A DNA stretch of 9,946 nucleotides from Deltaproteobacteria bacterium (GTDB lineage: Bacteria; Desulfobacterota; Syntrophia; Syntrophales; UBA2210), in the NCBI GenBank assembly GCA_016935875.1, contig JAFGQD010000143.1:1-9946 (forward strand), in the 5' to 3' direction. Made by a program: the position numbers and the translations under genes. Each line of letters begins with the position of its first letter. Within the stretch, counting starts at the first letter, position 1. This document shows positions 1-6,405 of the stretch, piece after piece. The notes beneath the pieces are model-generated. The model had not been told where the DNA came from, did no database searches, and worked only from the letters and a program-made list of their open reading frames with translations.

Positions 1-1697
1 ATCTGTACCTCATCTGCATTCGAGAGGTTCAGTTTTATTCCGCCCGCATCCGATTTGTGAAGAATGTCTGGGCTGACTATCTTCATCACCAGCGGATACC
101 CCAGCCTGTCAGCCGCCTCTACCGCTTCCTCCTGGGTTTTTGCCAGTGCCGCATCCGGAAGGGAAACACCATATTCGCTGAGAAGCTCTCGCGATTCCGT
201 CTCAAGAAGATTATGTCTTGACTCAGCCGTTACCTTCCTGAAGAGTTCTTTGACCCCAGCCCGTTCCGTAGCCTTCTCCTCAGGAATGCGCATCTCTTTA
301 ATCTTTTTCTGCCTAATGGCAAAATGCATCAGCGCGCTCATGCACTGCGCGGCCCTGTCGGAAGATTCAATTACCGGAATCCCGGCTTCCTTTAATGTGT
401 CGAGAGATTTAATGGAATCTCTGGCATAACTGGTATTCACAATAAGTGGTTTCTTATATTTTTTAACCAGATCGACCAGATCTTTTGCTGTCTGTTCTTC
501 CAGCGCCGCAATATGAGGAGCGATGATATCAAAAAAACCTCCAAAGAACCCGGTTATCAATATTCCATCGACCTGATCATCCTCCATGCATGCTTTGACA
601 CACTGAGTAATAACATCCGGATTCTCTTCCGCCGTTCCACCATAATCAATCGGGTTATGGGCAGGCATCCCCGCAAGAAGAATGAGTTTCATTTTTCCCT
701 GGGTTTCCTCGCTGAGGATGGGGACCTGCATGCCGTACTTCTCGGCATTGTCCGCCGCTATGGAGTTGTCGCCACCACCCTCTGACATGATGACCAGTCT
801 GTTGCCATTCGGGAGGGGACAATTGGAAAATACATCTGCCATATCAACCAGTTCATCCGCATTGGACACCCTCACGATACCCGCCTGCCTGAAGGCGGCA
901 TCCAGGATTATATCGTCGCCAGCCAGAGAACCAGTATGGGAAGCGGCAGCCCGTGCCCCTGCGCGCGATCTTCCCACCTTAAGGGCAATGATCGGTTTTG
1001 TCTTTGCCGTTTCCCGGGCAACCCTGATCAGTTCGTTTCCTCCCCTGATGCCTTCAAGGTAGGTCGCGATGACCTTTGTGGCAGGGTCATCTTTCAGGTA
1101 CGTAATGTACTCATGTAAGTGAACTCCTACGGCATTGCCGACATTGATCATCTTGTTAAAGCCGCATCCCTTCATTTTGGCGAAATGCGTGAGTGAGTCG
1201 ATCACATTGCCGCTCTGTGTAAGAACCGAGATCGAGCCCTTATTGATAGTGGGAATGCCCAGCATATTGATATCTGCCGAGGCATTGAACATGCCGCTGC
1301 AGTTAGGGCCAATGACATAGGCGCCTGTCTTTGCAGCCTCGCTCAAAATTTCCGATTCGATCTTTTTTCCCTCTTCACCTGTCTCTCCGAGACCTGCGGT
1401 AATAATGATAATCCCCTTTGCCCCCATCTTTACGCTATCCGCCACGGCGGAAGCGACAAATCTGGGTGCAACGATAATCATAACAAGATCTATTTCCTTA
1501 TCTACTTCCGTAATGCTATGGTAGGCCTTCATGCCAAAGAGTTCGTCCCTCTTCGGGTTTACAAGGTAAATATCCCCCTTGTACCCTCCCTGGATAAGGC
1601 TCCTCGTCCTCCTTTCGGCCGCCTTCCCCGGAGCTTCGGAGGCCCCTATCACTGCAATCGACCCGGGATTAAAAACTTTTTCCAATGATCTTTTCAT
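1..1697 (-). CDS. NDP-forming acyl-CoA synthetase (acetate--CoA ligase ADP-forming family), 3' end cut off by window edge
   Basis: Enzymes of this family interconvert an organic acid, CoA and ATP with acyl-CoA, ADP and phosphate, passing the phosphate through histidines. The reading frame is open from the ATG at 1697 to the left edge, giving 565 codons with no stop; family members are about 690-900 residues. An N-terminal Rossmann CoA-binding domain starts with NPGSIAVIGASE (about residues 9-20). Succinyl-CoA-ligase-like domains follow, with SVLTQSGN and then ASHTGSLAG, whose His254 aligns with the phosphorylated histidine of the alpha part. An ATP-grasp (beta) domain begins near residue 500 and carries PDILHKSDAGG with His547, the second phosphate-carrying histidine. 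Alpha and beta parts are therefore fused. The start is preceded by GGGAGGG eight bases upstream. It lies 35 bp after the TRAP permease stop, so it is probably co-transcribed and may activate the imported acid. A C-terminal GNAT domain, as in Pat-type protein acetyltransferases, cannot be excluded because that end is missing. Confidence 0.95.
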   Translation of the reverse strand, partial: MKRSLEKVFNPGSIAVIGASEAPGKAAERRTRSLIQGGYKGDIYLVNPKRDELFGMKAYHSITEVDKEIDLVMIIVAPRFVASAVADSVKMGAKGIIIITAGLGETGEEGKKIESEILSEAAKTGAYVIGPNCSGMFNASADINMLGIPTINKGSISVLTQSGNVIDSLTHFAKMKGCGFNKMINVGNAVGVHLHEYITYLKDDPATKVIATYLEGIRGGNELIRVARETAKTKPIIALKVGRSRAGARAAASHTGSLAGDDIILDAAFRQAGIVRVSNADELVDMADVFSNCPLPNGNRLVIMSEGGGDNSIAADNAEKYGMQVPILSEETQGKMKLILLAGMPAHNPIDYGGTAEENPDVITQCVKACMEDDQVDGILITGFFGGFFDIIAPHIAALEEQTAKDLVDLVKKYKKPLIVNTSYARDSIKSLDTLKEAGIPVIESSDRAAQCMSALMHFAIRQKKIKEMRIPEEKATERAGVKELFRKVTAESRHNLLETESRELLSEYGVSLPDAALAKTQEEAVEAADRLGYPLVMKIVSPDILHKSDAGGIKLNLSNADEVQ

Positions 1698-1732
1698 GAC
1701 ATTTCCCTCCCCGATCTCTTAGTACCGCCACT

Positions 1733-3721
1733 CTATGTGGCGGCTGTTGGTGCCATACCACGCTTTTTCCTCAGCCACTGCGAGATGAAAACCACGGCAA
1801 ACAACGCAAAACCCATCCCATCAGTCATCAGACCCGGTTTTATCATCAGTAACGCCACCATCAGAAGCAGTACCACTTCGTACCATTTAGCCTTGACAAG
1901 CAGACAGGCCTGAACACCGGCCGCAAGACAGACAATTCCGAAAACCGCCGTCAGGAAACTCGTCAAGATATGCCACGGATCTCCGATCAGCAGCAACTCG
2001 GGCGCGTAAACAAACATAAAGGGGATGATAAATCCCGCTATGCCGAGCTGGAAAGCACAGATGCCCGTCTTCCAGGGATCGGACTTGGCAATTCCCGCTC
2101 CGGCGTAAGCGGCTAATGCCACCGGCGGCGTGATGTCTGCCCTCGTGCCGTAATACAGGATAAAGAGATGCGCGGCAATGGGCAGTACCCCCATCTGGAT
2201 AAGAGCGGGCGAGACAAGGGACGAAATAATAATATACTGGGCGGTGGTGGGGACTCCCATACCAAGAAAGACACAGGCAATCATGGTAAAGGGCAGGGCA
2301 AGATAGAGATGTCCCATTGACGCGTCGACAATGAGAGACGAAAATTTGATTCCCAGTCCCGACATCGTGATACAGCCTATGATGATACCCGCCGCGGCGC
2401 AGGCGGCGGCTACTTCAACGGCCCCCGTGGCACCCTCCTTCAGGCCCTCCAGGATCAACATTCCAAATTCCCTGGCAGATTTTCTTCTGATGATATTCAT
2501 GATGAACGAGGAGACGACTGTCGCAACAATCGCCCAGAACACCGCCCGTTCCGGGGAAAAATTTCTCATGAGGAAGTAGATAAGAAGAAAGATTGAAAAG
2601 ACGTGATGCCATCCCTCGGCAAAGGCCTTTCCGATTCTTGGCAGATCCGCCCTCGGCAGACCCGACAGACCCATTGAAACAGCCCGGAAATGCACCTGCA
2701 TGAAGGTTGAAAAAAAGGCAAGGGACGCGGGTATTGCGGCGGCAATACATACCTTATAATAGGGAATGGATAAAAACTCGGCCATGATAAAAGCGGCAGC
2801 CCCCATAATGGGAGGCATAATCTGCCCCATGGTTGATGATGAGGCCTCCACACCTGCGGCAAAGTATCCCGGATAACCCGTTCTCTTCATGAGGGGTATG
2901 GTGAAAGAACCGGTTGTCACCGTATTCGCCACAGAGCTCCCCGATATCATTCCAAAAAATGTACTGGAAGCAACGGCCGCCTTTGCCGGACCGCCCCTTG
3001 ACCAGCCTGTCAAAGCGAAGGCAACGTCCGTAAAGAACAGTCCCGCACCCGTCTTCCTCAAAAGGGCACCATACAGGATAAACAGGAGGATAAAATTCGC
3101 GGAGACCCCTATGGGAACGCCGAACACCCCGTCAGTAGAAAGAGCCAGGTAGGTGGACAGTCTCTTGATACTGTATCCCTTGTGGCATATGAAATCGGGC
3201 AGATAGGGACCGAATAGCGCATAACAGATAAATATAATTGCAATAAGCGGAACGGCCGGTCCCGTTGTTCTTCTCGCCGCCTCCAGCACCAATAGTATAA
3301 GGATGGTTCCCATTGCCACATCAATAGGTAAAAACGTGCCCGCGCGGTTCAATATCGGTGTTGAATAAATAAATATCCAGACGCATATGCCAGCGGAGAT
3401 AACCAGGAATGCCCCGTCCAGGACAGACATTCTGTTTTTGGGAGACCTTTTCCGGGAAAGAGGGTAGAGGGCAAAGAGCAGGACAGACATCAACATCCAG
3501 TGTAGCGCCCTGTGGTCAAGGGCAAAGAACGGGTGAAGATAGGCATAGACCAGATGATAACAGGAAGTCAGGACAGCGATGATTGTGATTGCCTGACCGC
3601 CTGCGCCCGTATACATCCTTTTTTTCTCAAGCTCCTCTAAAATTTCCTGTGCGGCGCCCTCCGCAACACTGATTTCTTCCTCGAGTGACGGATCAATGAT
3701 TTTGTCAATTTTTTTTTCCAT
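1733..3721 (-). CDS. TRAP transporter fused permease (DctQ-DctM type, 4TM/12TM), TAXI-associated
   Basis: This inner-membrane protein couples ion flow to uptake of a substrate delivered by a periplasmic receptor. It has 662 residues, a size typical of fused TRAP permeases. A hydrophilic N-terminus (1-40) precedes about four helices of the small DctQ-like part (about 43-170). The large DctM-like part follows, with the first signature FFGMISGSSVANTVTTGSF (255-273) continuing to EASSSTMGQIMPPIMGAAAF (292-311). The second half repeats the architecture with GMGVPTTAQY (488-497) and YYGTRADITPPVALAAYA (523-540). A longer frame opens at 3865, but the ATG at 3721 (MEKKID) is preferred. It follows the DUF1850 stop by two bases and has AGGAGAGGG upstream, whereas the 48-residue extension lies inside the DUF1850 gene in another frame and looks non-coding. 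Arg527 in the second signature is a charged residue worth comparing across the family. The receptor and DUF1850 genes directly upstream match the usual TAXI-TRAP arrangement. Confidence 0.96.
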   Translation of the reverse strand: MEKKIDKIIDPSLEEEISVAEGAAQEILEELEKKRMYTGAGGQAITIIAVLTSCYHLVYAYLHPFFALDHRALHWMLMSVLLFALYPLSRKRSPKNRMSVLDGAFLVISAGICVWIFIYSTPILNRAGTFLPIDVAMGTILILLVLEAARRTTGPAVPLIAIIFICYALFGPYLPDFICHKGYSIKRLSTYLALSTDGVFGVPIGVSANFILLFILYGALLRKTGAGLFFTDVAFALTGWSRGGPAKAAVASSTFFGMISGSSVANTVTTGSFTIPLMKRTGYPGYFAAGVEASSSTMGQIMPPIMGAAAFIMAEFLSIPYYKVCIAAAIPASLAFFSTFMQVHFRAVSMGLSGLPRADLPRIGKAFAEGWHHVFSIFLLIYFLMRNFSPERAVFWAIVATVVSSFIMNIIRRKSAREFGMLILEGLKEGATGAVEVAAACAAAGIIIGCITMSGLGIKFSSLIVDASMGHLYLALPFTMIACVFLGMGVPTTAQYIIISSLVSPALIQMGVLPIAAHLFILYYGTRADITPPVALAAYAGAGIAKSDPWKTGICAFQLGIAGFIIPFMFVYAPELLLIGDPWHILTSFLTAVFGIVCLAAGVQACLLVKAKWYEVVLLLMVALLMIKPGLMTDGMGFALFAVVFISQWLRKKRGMAPTAAT

Positions 3722-3723
3722 AA

Positions 3724-4230
3724 TCACTCTTCCCTCTCCTTTTTCACCAGACGAATCCATACCGAATCCCCCCCCTTGGCAATGGACAGCAGAGGAATCC
3801 GTCTGTCTTTGTATGTAATAACATGACCCGCCACCCTTCCCACACGAAGCAGAAACATGGGACATTCCCGGTGCAGAAAGACCTTCGTCTTATTCCCCGA
3901 AAGGGAAACCCTCGCTCCGGCATTTGAAACAGATTCCAGGCCTGAGCCATACCAGTCGAAATCTTCCTCAATAAGAACGATTCCACCCTCATCCATTCGA
4001 AAAATGTCATGAACCGGGGTGTGATCAGAAGAATGGACATAATCGATATAAAAAAGATCTCCCGCCTCAACCTGAAACTCCAGAAGAACCCTGTCCTCAG
4101 GTTGCCCCACCACCTGAAGATGCAGGTTGCCTTTTTCCGCCGCACAGGCAGGAACATGCAACAACTGGATCATCAAGAACAGGATATATATGATTCTCAC
4201 GGTCATAGGTGCAAGTGCCCGGCCGGTCAT
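3724..4230 (-). CDS. DUF1850 family secreted protein of a TAXI-TRAP operon
   Basis: The biochemical role of the DUF1850 family is unknown; it is recurrently found between TAXI receptor and fused TRAP permease genes, as here. The protein has 168 residues from the ATG at 4230. A hydrophobic segment (about residues 11-25) ends in VPACAAEKG, compatible with signal peptidase I cleavage after ACAA or, less well, with a lipoprotein cysteine at VPAC. The mature part is a small mostly beta domain of about 135 residues containing FYIDYVHSSDHTPVHDIFR (about 60-78), a HSSDHTPV-type segment that I take as the family hallmark. The start is uncertain. ATG 4230 lies in the loop of a strong hairpin and has no Shine-Dalgarno; ATG 4206 (MTVRII) gives a more compact signal peptide but also lacks one. 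The gene ends two bases before the permease start. A periplasmic accessory or assembly role is inference from location only. Confidence 0.88.
   Translation of the reverse strand: MTGRALAPMTVRIIYILFLMIQLLHVPACAAEKGNLHLQVVGQPEDRVLLEFQVEAGDLFYIDYVHSSDHTPVHDIFRMDEGGIVLIEEDFDWYGSGLESVSNAGARVSLSGNKTKVFLHRECPMFLLRVGRVAGHVITYKDRRIPLLSIAKGGDSVWIRLVKKEREE
3732..3740 (-). promoter_or_regulatory. Ribosome-binding site of the TRAP permease, inside the end of the DUF1850 gene
   Basis: On the minus strand AGGAGAGGG lies 10 bases before the ATG at 3721 and within the last codons of the DUF1850 gene, whose TGA ends at 3724. This site decides the permease start and makes translational coupling between the two genes likely. 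Confidence 0.75.
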
Positions 4231-4244
4231 AGTGCCGGCCGGGC
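4217..4244 (-). promoter_or_regulatory. Perfect 10-bp GC-only intercistronic hairpin over the DUF1850 start
   Basis: Arms 4217-4226 (gcccggccgg) and 4235-4244 (ccggccgggc) are exact inverted complements around an 8-base loop that holds the annotated ATG at 4228-4230. It follows the TAXI stop (4254-4256) by nine bases. No U-tract follows in the leftward transcript, so it is not a canonical intrinsic terminator. A likely role is 3'-end protection or processing that keeps receptor mRNA more abundant than permease mRNA, and it would restrict initiation at 4230. The structure is seen directly; the role is inferred. Confidence 0.7.
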
Positions 4245-4253
4245 CGTTGGTTT

Positions 4254-5216
4254 TTATTTCATTACTTCCTTAAAGTATTTCGCCGCGCCCGGGTGGAGTG
4301 CTATCGGGCTGTTAACCGCATTTGCGGGCGTCAACTGAGCGGCAATCGGATGAATGTTGATAAGGGCGTATTTGCCCTCATTCACGTTGCTGTAAATCGC
4401 CTTGGCGACCTTGTAGGCGATATCGTCAGGCATATTCTTGTTGGCGACCATCACGTTGGAGTCGCCGATACAGAGAACATCGTAATCAACGTCATCATAG
4501 CTTCCCTTGGGAATAGTTACCTTAAGATAGTAAGGATTCTTCTTGACAATTGTATCAGCAAACTGCTCGCTGACGGGAACCATGACGATATCCCTCGTAG
4601 CGGCAAGATCCATGACAGCCGAACCGGGATAGGCAAAATTGAAGAAGCAGGCATCGACAATACCGTCTTTCATGGCCTGGACAGATTCCGACTGGGAAAG
4701 ATTGGCAAGTGTCAGGTCTTTTTCAAGATCAAAACCGGCCGCCTCCAGGATAGCCTTGGCCATGGTTGAGCAACCGCTCCCGGGAACATCGATAGATACT
4801 TTTTTCCCCTTCAAATCGGCTATCGTCTTGATTCCGGACTGTTTGGTAGTCACAATATGTTCCGGGGCGGGATACATCTGGAACAGGGCCACAAGCGGGA
4901 ATTTCTTTTCAAAGGGCTCCAACCCCTCGACGGCCTTGAAGGCAACACTCCCCATGACCATCCCCATATCGGTGTCCCCAGAACCCACCAGTCGGCTGTT
5001 TTCCACCGATGCGCCCGTTGACTCGGCCGCACACCTGACCCCATCGACAGTTTTCTGGATAACAACAGACATACCACCGCCAAGGGGATAATAAGCGCCC
5101 CCCGGGCTGCCGGTTCCTATGGTCAGAAATACCTTCTCGGCTGCTACAGCCGGACCCGCAAAACCCAGAAAAACGGCCAGGCAAACCACCAAAACTACGT
5201 ACAATGATCTTTTCAT
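4254..5216 (-). CDS. TAXI family TRAP transporter solute-binding protein
   Basis: This is the periplasmic receptor that captures the substrate and hands it to the TRAP permease. It has 320 residues, typical for TAXI proteins. A signal peptide covers residues 1-26 (MKRS, hydrophobic core 5-20, then AVAAEK with cleavage around 25/26). The mature protein opens with LTIGTGSPGGAYYPLGG (31-47), the hallmark TAXI segment. It continues with an ENSRLVGSGDTDMGMV-like region (72-87), DLKGKKVSIDVPGSGCS (134-150), a DACFFNFAYPGSAVMDL region (188-204) and a C-terminal LHPGAAKYFKE (307-317). The start is well supported by AAGGAGGA at 5221-5228, four bases before the ATG. The gene sits between the RpiR regulator and DUF1850. 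TAXI substrates are known for only a few members, mostly glutamate or related carboxylates. The downstream CoA ligase makes a monocarboxylate plausible here, but the ligand cannot be read from sequence. Confidence 0.97.
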   Translation of the reverse strand: MKRSLYVVLVVCLAVFLGFAGPAVAAEKVFLTIGTGSPGGAYYPLGGGMSVVIQKTVDGVRCAAESTGASVENSRLVGSGDTDMGMVMGSVAFKAVEGLEPFEKKFPLVALFQMYPAPEHIVTTKQSGIKTIADLKGKKVSIDVPGSGCSTMAKAILEAAGFDLEKDLTLANLSQSESVQAMKDGIVDACFFNFAYPGSAVMDLAATRDIVMVPVSEQFADTIVKKNPYYLKVTIPKGSYDDVDYDVLCIGDSNVMVANKNMPDDIAYKVAKAIYSNVNEGKYALINIHPIAAQLTPANAVNSPIALHPGAAKYFKEVMK

Positions 5217-5323
5217 CTTCTCCTCCTTTTTTTATGAGTCAAGTTTCATCTTTAGAACCATACAATTTATTAATAATCTCCTGTATTCGTTCTCACCTCC
5301 TTCCGGAATAGGTTGTTCAGATA
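5217..5323 (-). promoter_or_regulatory. Leader between the RpiR and TAXI genes, with two Shine-Dalgarno sequences and an AT palindrome
   Basis: Read leftward, the 107 bp contain AAGGAGGTGA (5302-5293), a full complement to the 16S anti-Shine-Dalgarno with no ATG, GTG or TTG at usable distance. They also contain a perfect AT-only palindrome ttattaataa (5267-5276) and the working AAGGAGGA of the TAXI gene (5228-5221). I see no strong -35/-10 pair and no terminator hairpin, so read-through from rpiR is possible. The palindrome is a possible operator, on weak evidence. Confidence 0.4.
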
Positions 5324-6196
5324 TCATTTTCTGTTCCTCTCTGCAGGCATCGCCCAGTAGATATCTTTCTCCTTCCAGAGAGTCTCCCTTTTTTTCAGCG
5401 CCGCCAATGTTTCCTGTGGATTACGGATACTCAGGGCCGTGAGCAGTGCATTAATCAAACTTACAACAGCGGTATATGACTCAATAAAGGAATCCAGTTG
5501 ATGTCTGACCGGGAGCACCCAATGGGCGTAATCGGCAAGTGGAGAGAAGAGCGAATCTGTAATTGCCCCTACCTTGGCTCCCTGAATGTTGGCATATTCC
5601 AAGGCATCTACGGTGAGCTGGGTATATCGAGGAAAGCTGATACCTACTACCAAATCTTTCTCATCGACGCCCTGAAAGGAATCCCATATGTCCCCATGTC
5701 CCGGTTGTACTAGACATATTCCCTCCCTTAAAAAACCGAGATACCGTGCAAGTACCACTGCGGTTGAATGACTGCCTTTTAATCCGACGACAAAAATCTT
5801 CCGGGCGGTTGCCATTTCCGTGACCGCCTGCTCAAAGGTCTCGATTGAAAGGGACTCGAGGGTTTGAGTAAGGTTACGGATGTCTTCCTGTACAACTTTT
5901 ACCAGAACCTCCTCATCGGTTTTGGCGTGTTTAACCGTGTGCTCAAGTCGCGCATCGGTGGAGAGTCGATTTTGAAAACTCTCCCGCAACATCCTCTGCA
6001 TTCCCCGGAAACCGTGAAATCCAAGAGCCTGAGCAAGCCGTACGATAGTAGCTTCGCTGACACCTATACGCCGTGACAGGCTTGATGCCGTCAGGAAAAC
6101 GGCATCCTCGTAATTTTCAGTGATGTATTTTACAGCCCGCTGCTGGGCCGCGGTGAGGTGTTTCTTTTTTGCTGAGAGTAATGAATCAAGCGGCAT
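5324..6196 (-). CDS. MurR/RpiR family transcriptional regulator (HTH plus SIS domain)
   Basis: This is a cytoplasmic DNA-binding regulator, probably controlling the adjacent TRAP/acyl-CoA synthetase genes. It has 290 residues, standard for the family. The N-terminal RpiR-type helix-turn-helix domain covers about residues 1-77, with the recognition region LTASSLSRRIGVSEATIVRL (35-54) followed by AQALGFHGFRGMQRML. The SIS effector domain covers about 120-255, opening with KIFVVGLKGSHSTAVVLARY (133-152). In the position where sugar-phosphate-binding SIS domains have an SxSGxT loop, this protein has ISFPRYTQLT (186-195), so its ligand may not be a phosphosugar. The ATG at 6196 has GGAAGGAA about 12 bases upstream. 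The gene points the same way as the TAXI gene 107 bp downstream and diverges from the metallophosphoesterase gene. Local regulation of the transporter is inferred from position; whether it activates or represses is unknown. Confidence 0.95.
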   Translation of the reverse strand: MPLDSLLSAKKKHLTAAQQRAVKYITENYEDAVFLTASSLSRRIGVSEATIVRLAQALGFHGFRGMQRMLRESFQNRLSTDARLEHTVKHAKTDEEVLVKVVQEDIRNLTQTLESLSIETFEQAVTEMATARKIFVVGLKGSHSTAVVLARYLGFLREGICLVQPGHGDIWDSFQGVDEKDLVVGISFPRYTQLTVDALEYANIQGAKVGAITDSLFSPLADYAHWVLPVRHQLDSFIESYTAVVSLINALLTALSIRNPQETLAALKKRETLWKEKDIYWAMPAERNRK

Positions 6197-6405
6197 GATG
6201 AAAGAATTCCTTCCATTACGTTATAAAAGAGAACTTTTTCCTTCTCAATGTTAAGTCGTACTATCAATGGCAATCTCTGTCAAGGAGAAATTATACATAG
6301 GAAAAAACAGGCAAAAATGATAAGACTTTTTTCCAAATCGTATTGTACAAAGGGTAGATTACTTGAGCGTTCTCCACCCTGATCAATTTTTATAGTGAAG
6401 ATTTC
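6197..6405. promoter_or_regulatory. Divergent intergenic region between the RpiR and metallophosphoesterase genes
   Basis: This 209-bp AT-rich stretch should hold promoters for both blocks. On the minus strand there is an exact TTGACA (6283-6278) with only TACGAC (6260-6255) at a 17-base spacing, and an exact TATAAT (6295-6290) lacking a good -35. The two consensus boxes are in the wrong order to form one promoter. An 8-bp inverted repeat ggaaaaaa (6300-6307) / ttttttcc (6327-6334) with a 19-base centre lies just upstream of rpiR's presumed promoter. I found no convincing rightward promoter. No small ORF is supported here. Confidence 0.45.

Noticed and set aside
64..1320. Several plus-strand ORFs of 60-126 codons
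   Set aside because: They all run antisense to the acyl-CoA synthetase, which has motifs along its whole visible length.
3722..3865. 48-residue N-terminal extension of the TRAP permease frame
   Set aside because: It overlaps the DUF1850 coding end in another frame, is glycine/serine/cysteine-rich, and the internal ATG at 3721 has a good ribosome-binding site.
5232..5261. Nine-codon minus-strand mini-ORF before the TAXI gene
   Set aside because: There is no ribosome-binding site in front of it and no attenuator structure, so it is probably chance.
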